Under the pieces are notes generated by a model, which worked only from the letters and a program-made list of their open reading frames with translations, had not been told where the DNA came from and searched no databases. Made by a program: the position numbers and the translations under genes. DNA of 64,000 nucleotides, from NCBI GenBank assembly GCA_902785785.1, contig CADAAA010000002.1:1-64000 (forward strand). The letters run 5' to 3'. Origin of the DNA: an uncultured Bacteroidia bacterium. Lineage in GTDB: Bacteria > Bacteroidota > Bacteroidia > Bacteroidales > UBA932. Positions 17,609 to 26,921 of this stretch are shown in pieces. Position 1 is the first letter of the stretch. Each line of letters begins with the position of its first letter.

Positions 17609-20600
17609 ATGAAAAAAGCAAAACTGTTCTTCAGCACTCTGTTTGTGCTTCTGACGGTTTCCCTGTCTGCGCAGAACATGCGTGTGTCGGGTACTGTAAA
17701 GGATTCGGCGACAGGAGAAGGCGTTCCTTTTGCTTCCATCGCGCTTAGAGGTACCATGACCGGTACTTATACCGATGCGGAAGGCGCTTATTCCATCAAT
17801 GTCCCGTCCAACGGAACGCTCGAGTTTACCGCTGTCGGTTATGTAACCGTGGTCGAGCAGGTCAACGGACGCGGCACCATCGATGTGTCACTTGATCCTG
17901 ACACCGAGAACCTCGACGAGTCCATCGTCGTGGCCTATGGTACGGCCAAGAAGTCCTCGTTTACTGGTTCTGCCGGAACGGTCAAGAGCGAGAGTCTCCA
18001 GAAACGTACGGTCGCCAATGTCTCCAAGGCTCTTGAAGGTATGGTTGCCGGTATTACCACGACTGCCGGTTCCGGCCAGCCTGGTGAGGGAGCGTCCGTT
18101 CAGATCCGTGGTACTGGCTCCATCAACGCTTCCAGCTCTCCGCTGTATATCGTTGATGGTGTTCCTTTCGGTGGCACGCTCTCTTCCCTGAACCCCAACG
18201 ACATCGAGTCCATGACTGTCCTCAAGGACGCTTCCGCAGCCGCCCTCTACGGCTCCCGCGCCGCCAATGGTGTCATCATGATCACCACCAAGCGCGGATC
18301 TGAAGGCCGTTCGGTTGTGAACTTCAAGGCCACGGTAGGTCTGCAGTCCCGTTCGATCAAGGACTATGATATGGTCAATCAGAATGAGTTTGTCCAGTTG
18401 ACCTGGGAAGCCCTCAAGAATAACTACTACCTTAATGGTGGTTACTCCCTTGAAGAAGCCAAGTTGTTGGCATCCAAGAATATGTCTGCTTCCCTTGGTG
18501 GTGAGTTCTACAATCCTTACAAGAACTACACCTGGGATCAGGTAATCGATCCTGAGACCGGTCTTGTCCGTGCCGACGCCAATCCCGCTTGGAATGAGAG
18601 CTGGATGGATGTCCTTACCAACAAGAAAGCTCTCCGCCAGGAGTATCAGCTCGGTGTGAGCGGTGGTGACCGCAAGACCAAGCATGCATTTTCTTTTGGC
18701 TACCTTGACGATAACGGTGTCCTCATAACCACCGGTTTCAAACGCTACTCCATCCGCGCAAACGTCGACCATACTGTCAACGATTGGATGCAGCTCGGTG
18801 CCAGCGCCAGCTATGCTTACACGATTCAGAATAGCTCCCAGTACTCCAACACCCAGACTGGTAATGCTTGGTACACCGCTCAGTTCATGGCTCCTATCTT
18901 CCCTGTTTACCTTAAGGACGATTCTGGAAAGGATGCCCTCGACGCAAACGGCAACAAGCAGTTCGACTATGGAGAGAACAACCGTCCGAAGGCATCCCGC
19001 TTCAATGTTGTCGGTGACCTCAAAGACAATATCTACGAGACAATGCGCGACAATACCAGTATCCGCGCTTATGCTACCCTCGGCGGCGATAACGATGTGA
19101 TGGGTGTTTTCAAGGGCCTCAGCCTCAGTACCAATTTCGGTGCCGATATTGATGGTCGCTACATCACCTCTTACTACAATCCTTATCATGGTGACGGTTC
19201 CTCCGTCGGTGGCGAGGTTGACAAGTACAGCACCCGTTCCTTCTCTTATACCTGGAACCAGATCCTGAAGTATGAGCGTACCTTTAATGACTTCCACGCT
19301 CTCGCCCAGGTCGGTCATGAGTACTACAACTACAACTACAAGTACCTCTATGCCGAGCGTACCGGAGTTTATCCCGGCATCATCGAGCTTGCTCCTGCTA
19401 CCAATGTGACCGGAAACAACTCCTATTCCGACGTCTATCGCATGGAATCCTTCTTCAGCCGTCTGGCTGCTGACTACAAGGACAAGTATTATCTCGAGGC
19501 TACCTGGCGTACTGACGGTTCATCCCGTTTCTATCAGGATAACCGTTGGGGTCAGTTCTGGTCTCTCGGTGCTTCCTGGCGTCTCTCTCAGGAGAACTTC
19601 ATGAAGAGCATTCCTTGGATTGACAATCTCACTGTCCGTCTCTCTTATGGTCAGCTCGGTAACGACTCAATCGGTTCCTACTATGCATGGCAGTCTTTCT
19701 ATGACCTTACTTATCCGAATGCAAGCAATGCCGGTGCCGTGGTCAGTTCACTTGCCAACCCTGCCGTGTCTTGGGAGAAGAAGGGTACTTGGAATACCGG
19801 TTTTGAAGGCACGTTCTTCAACCAGCTCCTCAACCTTACAGTCGAGTACTACAACTCCCTTACTTCCGACATGCTCCTTTCGTTCCCGATGCCTACTTCC
19901 ACCGGTTTCAACGGATACAATGCCAATGTCGGTTCCATGCGCAACCAGGGTGTCGAGGGTACCATCCGCCTGAACTGGCTCAAGAGTGGAAACGTCCGCG
20001 CCAGCAGCACCCTCATGGGCTACTTCAACCGCAACAAGGTCCTCGCCCTCACCAGCGATGATACCATCACCAGCGGCTCCCAAATCATCCAGGTAGGCAA
20101 GCCGATTTATACTTACTATGTTACTAAGTTCGCGGGAGTGGATCCTGCCAACGGACAGCCTCTCTACTGGGCTTATGACGCCGTTGCCGACGAGGTCGTG
20201 GAAGATCTTCAGGCTGCAGGCAAGGCCCTTAAGACCGAGGACGGCAAGGATATCGTTTGGAATGAGGCCGCCGGCCGTTGGATGACCGGTGAAGACTATA
20301 TTACTAACGACAAGACCCTCGCCACCAACAGCAAGTACTATCGCGGTAGCCGCGAGCCCCTCTTCCAGGGTTCTTTCGGTTCCGATTTCCAGTTCGGTCC
20401 TGTTGACTTCAGTTTCCTGACCACCTTCTCCGTGGGCGGAGTTACTTATGATTCCGTTTATGCCGGTACGATGGAGGTTACCTATGCTGGCGATACTTGG
20501 AGCAAGCATGCCCTGCGCAGTTGGAAGAAGCCTGGTGACATCACCGATGTCCCTGTCCTTCTCACGAACTCCGGCAACCTTTCCGCAGACCGCTGGCTCA

Positions 20601-20830
20601 TCGACGCTTCCTATTTCGCCATCAAGTCCATCCAGATCGGCTATACGCTGCCGACTAACTGGACCCAGAAGGCTGGTATCAGGTCCCTGCGTCTGTTCGC
20701 TGTCGGTGACAACATTGCTCTCTTCAGCAAGTTGAACGGTCTCAACCCTCAGTACAGCATCTCCGGCGGTACCAACTATGCTTACACGCCGACTCGTGCT
20801 TTCTCTCTTGGTATCGACATCAATTTCTAA
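17609..20830 (+). CDS. SusC/RagA family TonB-linked outer membrane transporter
   Basis: The 1073-residue product begins with a signal peptide (MKKAKLFFSTLFVLLTVSLS), then the carboxypeptidase-like domain (VSGTVKDSATGEGVPFASIA). A TonB-box-like ESIVVAYGTAKK, the plug motifs PLYIVDGVPFGG and VLKDASAAALYGSRAANGVI, and a barrel ending AFSLGIDINF follow. It differs clearly from the divergent copy at 13654-16845, so it is not a recent duplicate. It forms an operon with the SusD-like gene 18 bases downstream and a small lipoprotein gene. Confidence 0.95.
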   Translation: MKKAKLFFSTLFVLLTVSLSAQNMRVSGTVKDSATGEGVPFASIALRGTMTGTYTDAEGAYSINVPSNGTLEFTAVGYVTVVEQVNGRGTIDVSLDPDTENLDESIVVAYGTAKKSSFTGSAGTVKSESLQKRTVANVSKALEGMVAGITTTAGSGQPGEGASVQIRGTGSINASSSPLYIVDGVPFGGTLSSLNPNDIESMTVLKDASAAALYGSRAANGVIMITTKRGSEGRSVVNFKATVGLQSRSIKDYDMVNQNEFVQLTWEALKNNYYLNGGYSLEEAKLLASKNMSASLGGEFYNPYKNYTWDQVIDPETGLVRADANPAWNESWMDVLTNKKALRQEYQLGVSGGDRKTKHAFSFGYLDDNGVLITTGFKRYSIRANVDHTVNDWMQLGASASYAYTIQNSSQYSNTQTGNAWYTAQFMAPIFPVYLKDDSGKDALDANGNKQFDYGENNRPKASRFNVVGDLKDNIYETMRDNTSIRAYATLGGDNDVMGVFKGLSLSTNFGADIDGRYITSYYNPYHGDGSSVGGEVDKYSTRSFSYTWNQILKYERTFNDFHALAQVGHEYYNYNYKYLYAERTGVYPGIIELAPATNVTGNNSYSDVYRMESFFSRLAADYKDKYYLEATWRTDGSSRFYQDNRWGQFWSLGASWRLSQENFMKSIPWIDNLTVRLSYGQLGNDSIGSYYAWQSFYDLTYPNASNAGAVVSSLANPAVSWEKKGTWNTGFEGTFFNQLLNLTVEYYNSLTSDMLLSFPMPTSTGFNGYNANVGSMRNQGVEGTIRLNWLKSGNVRASSTLMGYFNRNKVLALTSDDTITSGSQIIQVGKPIYTYYVTKFAGVDPANGQPLYWAYDAVADEVVEDLQAAGKALKTEDGKDIVWNEAAGRWMTGEDYITNDKTLATNSKYYRGSREPLFQGSFGSDFQFGPVDFSFLTTFSVGGVTYDSVYAGTMEVTYAGDTWSKHALRSWKKPGDITDVPVLLTNSGNLSADRWLIDASYFAIKSIQIGYTLPTNWTQKAGIRSLRLFAVGDNIALFSKLNGLNPQYSISGGTNYAYTPTRAFSLGIDINF

Positions 20831-20848
20831 TGATAGGAGACTCTGAAT

Positions 20849-22426
20849 ATGAAAAAGATATTTTTTGCATTGATGGCTTTCGCAGCGTTGACTTTCACCG
20901 CATGCGACCAGGAACTCCTCAACACCAATCCGACGGATGCTGTGTCTGGTGATACCGTATTCACCGACACTGAAGGCGGTTTGATGGCTCTTAATGGAAC
21001 AATCCGATTCTTCTGGCAGTGGGGCAAGACGACCACCGGAAACTATCATCAGTGCTTCGGCCCTCAGTCCTACAACCTGATGGCTGACCTTATGGGTGAA
21101 GACATGGTCATGGCCGCCCAGGGTTCAGGTTGGTTCTGGTATGACTATCTCTACGATGTCAAGGATGCTTTCAATAGCACCACTTGGCGTCCTTACGATG
21201 CTTGGAATTACTACTTCACGCTTATCTCCAACGTCAATTATATCATTGACGCTGCCGAGCAGATGGAGGGAGACCCTGCACTCGCAAACTATATTGTCGG
21301 TAATGCATACGCTTTCCGTGCTTATGCATATGCCTATGCCGGCATGCTTTTTGCCCGCAGCTATATCGGCCATGAGGATCGCCTCTGCGTTCCTATCTAC
21401 ACCGAACCTACCGTTGCCGGTACCCAGGGTAAGCCCCGTGCCACTAACCGCGAGGTCTTCGCTCAGGCTATGTCCGACATCGATCAGGCCATCAGCCTTA
21501 TTGGTGAGTACAAACAGCAGCACCCTTCGCATTTCGACAAGTATGTTGCCAACGGCCTCAAGGCTCGTATCGCCCTCTATATGGGTGACTATCAGAAGGC
21601 TCACGACGCAGCTGTCATCGCAGTCAAGGGTGGCGACTTTGCCTTCAACAAGGATTTCCACTACAACGACGCATTCGACAAGAGTGTCCTTTGGGGTGCC
21701 GAGATCATCGAGGCTCAGGGTACAACCAACCCTCAGTTCCTTGCCCACATGGACATCGCGTTCGGCGGCTATGGCGCCCGTGCCCGCAAGTGCTGCTCCG
21801 CATGGCTCTATGACAGGATTGGCGAGAATGACGGTCGTCGCAGTTGGTGGAGCTATGAGGTTCTGGCTGACGGCTCTACCAAGGGCTACCAGCAGTACAA
21901 GTTCCTCTTCAAGGACGCTTCCGCTCCTCAGACCGGTGCTGACCATATCTTCATGCGTGCTCCTGAGATGCAGCTCATCATTGCTGAGACCGCTTGCCGT
22001 CTGGGCAATGAGGCTGAGGCCAAATCTGCACTTAACGAGCTCATGAAGACCCGTGAGCCCGGTTATGACTGTTCCAACCTCTCCGGTACCGCCCTTGGTG
22101 CTCTCACTACCGATGAGACCGGTTCCCTCCTTGAGGAGATCCTTCTCCAGCGCCGTATCGAGCTCTGGGGTGAGTTCGGTCGTGTCTATGATATCAAGCG
22201 TCTCCGCCAGGGCTTTGTCCGCACTACTGACATGGGGCACCCCATTGCCGGTCTGCTTACCAGCCTGCATACAGACGATCCCGAGTCCTTCGACTGGGTG
22301 ATGACCATTCCTGCCAAGGAGTATAACGCCAACAAGTACATTCTCCAGAACCCTGTCGGAAGCTATCCGACCAGCGATCTCGAGGGTGATGATCCTGCAA
22401 AGGCTCCTAAAGTGGACGCTGAGTAA
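20849..22426 (+). CDS. RagB/SusD family nutrient-uptake lipoprotein
   Basis: The 525-residue product has a lipoprotein signal with Cys19 in LTFTACDQELL. The N-terminal segment has the RagB/SusD pattern GLMALNGTIRFFW, and the C-terminal half has MRAPEMQLIIAETACRLGNE and EEILLQRRIELWGEFGR, a strong family signature. It would cap the SusC barrel from the preceding gene at the cell surface. The third gene of the operon follows 16 bases later. Confidence 0.94.
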   Translation: MKKIFFALMAFAALTFTACDQELLNTNPTDAVSGDTVFTDTEGGLMALNGTIRFFWQWGKTTTGNYHQCFGPQSYNLMADLMGEDMVMAAQGSGWFWYDYLYDVKDAFNSTTWRPYDAWNYYFTLISNVNYIIDAAEQMEGDPALANYIVGNAYAFRAYAYAYAGMLFARSYIGHEDRLCVPIYTEPTVAGTQGKPRATNREVFAQAMSDIDQAISLIGEYKQQHPSHFDKYVANGLKARIALYMGDYQKAHDAAVIAVKGGDFAFNKDFHYNDAFDKSVLWGAEIIEAQGTTNPQFLAHMDIAFGGYGARARKCCSAWLYDRIGENDGRRSWWSYEVLADGSTKGYQQYKFLFKDASAPQTGADHIFMRAPEMQLIIAETACRLGNEAEAKSALNELMKTREPGYDCSNLSGTALGALTTDETGSLLEEILLQRRIELWGEFGRVYDIKRLRQGFVRTTDMGHPIAGLLTSLHTDDPESFDWVMTIPAKEYNANKYILQNPVGSYPTSDLEGDDPAKAPKVDAE

Positions 22427-22442
22427 TCAACCTTAGAATATT

Positions 22443-23231
22443 ATGCATATGAAGAATATTATCAAAAGTGTCCTGGCTTTGATGGCTGCTGTTTCCTTTG
22501 TCGCGTGTAACGTCGACAACATCGGAGAGACATTCAGCACGGATACCACCAATAACGCTTCTTTCGTCCAGACGGTTATCAGCAATACTTCCCTTCCTGC
22601 ATCGACTACTGTTTTCAATGTTCCTGTGGCAAGGAGTAGTGCTGCTACCGCACAGACGTTCAATATCAAGTCTACTCTTCCCTCCGGTGTCTGCCCGAGT
22701 TCGGTCAGTTTCGCTGCCGGTGAGTATGAAACCAGTATTCAGCTGGACTTATCCAAAGTTGACGTCGGTACTTCCTGCAAGGGTTCCCTTACCATCGAAG
22801 GACAGGAGAAGTTCACTCGCTCCAGCATTAATGTAACCCTCCAGAAGGCATATACTTTTGCGAAGTATGGCACTGGAACATATCATTATAATGAAGAGTG
22901 CTTCTTCCAGGGAGATGATCCCGGCCTTGAGATTTACAAGGCTGAAGGCTTTGATGTGTATTATATCACCCACTGGGGCAATGATACCAATTTCTATTTC
23001 TCCATCAAGGATGGAGCGGTAGTCGTTGATGACGGTCCGACTGCTTATACGCATAGCTCTTATGGCGCTGTGCGCATTAACGATTGCTCGGCTTACTTCT
23101 CAGATTGGGATCCTGCTGTAGACGGCACCGGTTATTACGATGCTGCGACCAAGACTTTCCATTTCCTCCTCGTATACTACGTGAGTGCCGGTTACTTCGG
23201 TTACGGAGAAGAAACTTTCGAAATGGACTGA
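22443..23231 (+). CDS. Small outer-membrane lipoprotein of the second susCD operon
   Basis: The 262-residue product has a lipoprotein signal ending AAVSFVACNVD. Translation may start at the second ATG (22449), which gives a cleaner MKNIIKSV start. The rest is beta-rich, with aromatic strands such as FDVYYITHWGNDTNFYFS and FHFLLVYYVSAGYFGYG, and no domain I can name. Its place as third gene after susCD is where surface glycan- or protein-binding lipoproteins (SusE/F-like positions) usually sit, so substrate binding is a reasonable inference. It is followed by a strong terminator. Confidence 0.7.
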   Translation: MHMKNIIKSVLALMAAVSFVACNVDNIGETFSTDTTNNASFVQTVISNTSLPASTTVFNVPVARSSAATAQTFNIKSTLPSGVCPSSVSFAAGEYETSIQLDLSKVDVGTSCKGSLTIEGQEKFTRSSINVTLQKAYTFAKYGTGTYHYNEECFFQGDDPGLEIYKAEGFDVYYITHWGNDTNFYFSIKDGAVVVDDGPTAYTHSSYGAVRINDCSAYFSDWDPAVDGTGYYDAATKTFHFLLVYYVSAGYFGYGEETFEMD

Positions 23232-23250
23232 TCTCCTGATAATCAATAAT

Positions 23251-23281
23251 AAAGGAGCGCTTACCATGAGCGCTCCTTTTT
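23251..23281 (+). terminator. Terminator of the second susCD operon
   Basis: AAAGGAGCGCT (23251-23261) pairs perfectly with AGCGCTCCTTT (23269-23279) around a 7-base loop and runs into a T tract. Confidence 0.85.
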
Positions 23282-23315
23282 GTCATTTTCATTCATAACT
23301 ATTTAGTCTCCAGAC

Positions 23316-25922
23316 ATGAAGATTAAGTCGCCGATACTTGTCCTTATAGTATTCTCGTTGTTCTCCTGTTCACGGGAAGTGCAAGTTGCTGAACCAGAAG
23401 TGGATTCCATCCAAGTTCCTTCCAATTCTGTTCCTGGACTCATCCGTATCAAACTCAAGCATGAGCTTGTTGATACCAAAGCTGCAGGAATCGATCTTTC
23501 ATCATTGGGTGATTATACTATGACCCGTACTTTCCCTCCGGCAGGAAAATGGGAACGTCGTCATCGCGAGTCCGGACTGCACTTGTGGTATGACATATCC
23601 TTTGACGCATCTATTCCTATGACCAAGGCTGGTGATGTTGTCTCGTCTCTTGATGATATCGAATACGTCGAATTTGTGCCTAAGGCCATGGCGAAAGAGT
23701 TCTCATACCCTTTCAACGATCCTCGTCTACCTCAGCAATGGCATTATCAGAACCCCGGGGGCAAGGCCCAGTGGGCGGAAGGCTGCGACGTGAACGCTTT
23801 CAATGCCTGGACTGTCGAAGTCGGAAAACCGGAGGTGATCGTGGCTGTTAATGACCTTGGAGTGGATTACTTGCATGAGGATCTTCAGCCCAACATGTGG
23901 GTCAATGAAGCCGAACTCAATGGCAAACCAGGTGAGGACGATGATAATAATGGGTATGCGGATGATGTTTATGGTTACAGTTTCATGACCTATGACGGCA
24001 AAGTTCCTGTCGGAAGGATCGAGCCCGGTGACCATGGTACGCATGTGGCTGGAACCATCGCTGCGGTCAATAACAATGGAATAGGTGTCAGTGGAATTGC
24101 CGGTGGTGACGGTACTCCGGAGTCTGGAGTCCGCATCATGTGTACACAGACGTTGGATGGCAAAAACGGGGCCCTTACGCCTCAGTCTTTCGTTTATGCA
24201 GCCGATAATGGAGCTGTGCTTATCAATTGCAGTTGGGGATTTACCAATAATGAGCAGGCGACCCCCAAGTCTTATGTCGAGGCTATCGATTATTTCAACA
24301 CTTATGCCGGCTTTGATGAGAATGGCGAGCAGACCGGCCCTATGGCGGGTGGTTTGATCATTTTTGCCGCTGGCAATGACGGCCGGGAAATAGAGCATCC
24401 GGCAATGGACGACAATGTCTTTGCAGTCGCTGCCCTCAGTGCCAACTATGTGCGCTCTTATTTCACCAGTTATGGTGAGTGGGTGGATATTTGTGCTCCT
24501 GGTGGCGATGCGAATCGTGGGACATATGTACTGTCTACTCTTCCGAATGATTCGTATGGCAATATGCAGGGATCCTCAATGGCGGCTCCGCACGTGACAG
24601 GTGTAGCTGCACTCATCGTTTCGCACTATGGTGCCGGACGCAAAGGTTTCACGCGTGACAAGCTTATCCACCTGATGCAGAGCACCGCAAACAAGAGGGC
24701 CCTTGAAGAGAACGGGTCATACGCCACTAAATTGGGTGCTGGACTGATTGACGCCTATGCCGCCTTGACCGCGGAGTCGTCGGAAGAGGCCCCGGCAGCA
24801 GTCACCGACTTGACGGTAACGCCCCGTTCCAACTATCTGGATCTGACTTGGACTGTTCCCGTGGGATTGAATGGTGAGACACCCTATGCGTATGATATTT
24901 ACTATAGTACGGACCCTATTGAACCATTTGATCCATCTGCTCCTGGCGAAGGAGTGGAAAGGTTACGTGTTTTCGGCGGTGGTAAAACGGCGGGTTCTGC
25001 TATGACTGCAACACTTTCTGACCTGGAGTTCAGTACGGACTATCATATCTGTATTTACACGGAGAACCTTATGGGTACTTTCTCTGAACCGTCTGAGGAG
25101 TTGACGGCCAGGACGGGGGACAATAATAAGCCTGTCATCGAGGCCCTTGACGGTACATCACTCAGACTTGCATCCCACGCTTCGGGTTCCATGCGTTTCC
25201 GTGTCTCCGATGCCGATGGCCATAATCTCAGCTTTACCGTGACCGAGGGATTGCAAGGACTTACGGCTTCTTTTATTGAAGGTGTGATTACGCTGGATGT
25301 CAATGCATTGAATGCAGATGACGGGAAGATCTACAACGGCGTGATTTCCGTCACCGATGGCTTCGATACTACAGAGCAGTCCTTCAGTTATACCATCCTG
25401 CCCAACAGTGCTCCTCATGCGAAGGGAGGATTCGACGACCTGCTTTTCAATTCCTTATCTGAAGAAAAGACCTTCAATCTCAAGGACTTTTTCAGTGATC
25501 CTGATGGAGAGACGCTCAGCTATACCATCACTTCATCTTCTGCGAGCATTATCGTTAACGCTTCCGTGTCTGAAGGAATCCTCACGATTAAGGGCCACTC
25601 CTTTGGTGCCACTACGCTGACAGTTACTGCAGAAGATGCGCGTGGCAGCTCCGCCGCACATGAGTTCCGCGTACTTGTACGCGACAATTCAAGACCCTAC
25701 GACCTGTACCCCAATCCTGTCAAGGATTATCTGTACATCCGTTCCGGAGAAGCCAAGACTGTTGGCCTGACCATTTCGAACAAGGCGGGTGCCGTCGTGT
25801 TCTCGCAAGGGGATGTGACGCTTGATCCGTTCTCTCCCATGTCAATCGACTTGAAAGATCAGCCTGGAGGAGTATACTATGTGAGGATCGGCAGTGACCG
25901 CTATACGATTGTGAAACAGTAA
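23316..25922 (+). CDS. Subtilisin-like (S8) protease with T9SS sorting tail
   Basis: The 868-residue product begins with a signal ending FSLFSCSRE, which could be a lipobox. A pro-domain follows to about residue 140. The S8 domain has Asp in VAVNDLGVDYLHEDL, His in DHGTHVAGTIAA and Ser in GSSMAAPHVTGVAALI, so the catalytic triad is complete. Two or more Ig/fibronectin-like beta domains follow. The last 75 residues (YDLYPNPVKDYLYI ... GGVYYVRIGSDRYTIVKQ) are a type A T9SS sorting domain. It should be secreted or anchored at the surface. The next gene encodes a PorV/PorQ-like barrel. Confidence 0.93.
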   Translation: MKIKSPILVLIVFSLFSCSREVQVAEPEVDSIQVPSNSVPGLIRIKLKHELVDTKAAGIDLSSLGDYTMTRTFPPAGKWERRHRESGLHLWYDISFDASIPMTKAGDVVSSLDDIEYVEFVPKAMAKEFSYPFNDPRLPQQWHYQNPGGKAQWAEGCDVNAFNAWTVEVGKPEVIVAVNDLGVDYLHEDLQPNMWVNEAELNGKPGEDDDNNGYADDVYGYSFMTYDGKVPVGRIEPGDHGTHVAGTIAAVNNNGIGVSGIAGGDGTPESGVRIMCTQTLDGKNGALTPQSFVYAADNGAVLINCSWGFTNNEQATPKSYVEAIDYFNTYAGFDENGEQTGPMAGGLIIFAAGNDGREIEHPAMDDNVFAVAALSANYVRSYFTSYGEWVDICAPGGDANRGTYVLSTLPNDSYGNMQGSSMAAPHVTGVAALIVSHYGAGRKGFTRDKLIHLMQSTANKRALEENGSYATKLGAGLIDAYAALTAESSEEAPAAVTDLTVTPRSNYLDLTWTVPVGLNGETPYAYDIYYSTDPIEPFDPSAPGEGVERLRVFGGGKTAGSAMTATLSDLEFSTDYHICIYTENLMGTFSEPSEELTARTGDNNKPVIEALDGTSLRLASHASGSMRFRVSDADGHNLSFTVTEGLQGLTASFIEGVITLDVNALNADDGKIYNGVISVTDGFDTTEQSFSYTILPNSAPHAKGGFDDLLFNSLSEEKTFNLKDFFSDPDGETLSYTITSSSASIIVNASVSEGILTIKGHSFGATTLTVTAEDARGSSAAHEFRVLVRDNSRPYDLYPNPVKDYLYIRSGEAKTVGLTISNKAGAVVFSQGDVTLDPFSPMSIDLKDQPGGVYYVRIGSDRYTIVKQ

Positions 25923-25934
25923 TCCGAAAGTACT

Positions 25935-26825
25935 ATGAGAAAGATACTTGCAGTTATCGTATATATGAGTTTCGCGTTGGCCGCTTCGGCCCAGGCGCTC
26001 CCTTCATTGCTGATCGGTGCTGATCCTGAGGCTGCGGCTACCGGCGGTTCGTCAATTGCCCGTGCCGCCGATGCTTACGCTGTGGACAACAACTCCGCGG
26101 CCATGGCATTGTCAGACAAGGAGTTCAGTGTGGCCGCATCCTATGGGATGTGGGCTCCAAATACCGCAGACAATATGCTCGCCGGCCTTGGATTCTTTTA
26201 CAGGCTTAACGACAGGATGGCCGTCGGTTTTACCGGACGTATGCTCCGGGACAAGCCATATGACATTACCTCCGTTACCGGGCAGGTTTCAGGGAGTTTT
26301 ACTCCGAGTGATCTCCTGGCGGGGGTAGGCTTCTCCTATGCCATATCAGACGGGCTCTCGTTGGGCGTATCGGGACGTTTTACCAGCTCATCCATAGCTG
26401 AAGGGATGAAAGGCAGTGCTATCGGAGCAGACATTACAGCATTGTATTCCCGAGACAGCTTCAGCGCCGCTGCAGGACTCTGCAATCTTGGAACTCCTGT
26501 CAGTTACGGCGCCGGCACTTATGCCCAGCCGATGCTGGTCAAAGCAGGCGCCGCATACTCGGCCTCAGGCCTTACGGCCTCGGCCGAGGTCGACTACCTT
26601 TTCAGCGGTGCGTTGATGGCTGGCTTGGGCGTAGAGTATTGTATTGCGGATATCGCTTCCCTGCGTGCAGGCTATCATTACGGCGATCCAGCCAAAGCCC
26701 TTGCGTCGTATGCATCGCTCGGCCTGGGCTTGGAGTTTTCAGGCTTTTCGCTTGATTTAGCGTTCCTCACTGCCTCCGAAACACTCGGCAACTCTTTGCT
26801 CTTCGGTATCGGATACAGTTTTTGA
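25935..26825 (+). CDS. PorV/PorQ-like outer membrane protein
   Basis: The 296-residue product has a signal peptide (cut after AASAQ) and then the PorV/PorQ opening: LPSLLIGADPEAAATGG is followed by NNSAAMALSDKEFSVAASYG. This is the conserved pattern in which the early chain reads as phospholipid/FadL-like barrel strands. The C-terminus GNSLLFGIGYSF ends in Phe as outer membrane barrels do. PorV is the T9SS shuttle that hands cargo from the translocon to the attachment complex. The position 12 bases after a T9SS-tailed protease suggests a dedicated partner, which is inference. Confidence 0.75.
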   Translation: MRKILAVIVYMSFALAASAQALPSLLIGADPEAAATGGSSIARAADAYAVDNNSAAMALSDKEFSVAASYGMWAPNTADNMLAGLGFFYRLNDRMAVGFTGRMLRDKPYDITSVTGQVSGSFTPSDLLAGVGFSYAISDGLSLGVSGRFTSSSIAEGMKGSAIGADITALYSRDSFSAAAGLCNLGTPVSYGAGTYAQPMLVKAGAAYSASGLTASAEVDYLFSGALMAGLGVEYCIADIASLRAGYHYGDPAKALASYASLGLGLEFSGFSLDLAFLTASETLGNSLLFGIGYSF

Positions 26826-26840
26826 CAGAATAAATGATCA

Positions 26841-26866
26841 GGGCCCCGGAAAACCGGGGCCCTTTT
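26841..26866 (+). terminator. Terminator after the PorV-like gene
   Basis: A perfect 9-bp stem, GGGCCCCGG with CCGGGGCCC, has an AAAA loop and ends in TTTT. It lies 15 bases after the stop codon and closes the protease/PorV-like transcript. Confidence 0.85.
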
Positions 26867-26921
26867 AATTAGATCCATGCTTGCAAATTCCACTGAGAAT
26901 TAATATTTTAGCCGTTGATAT

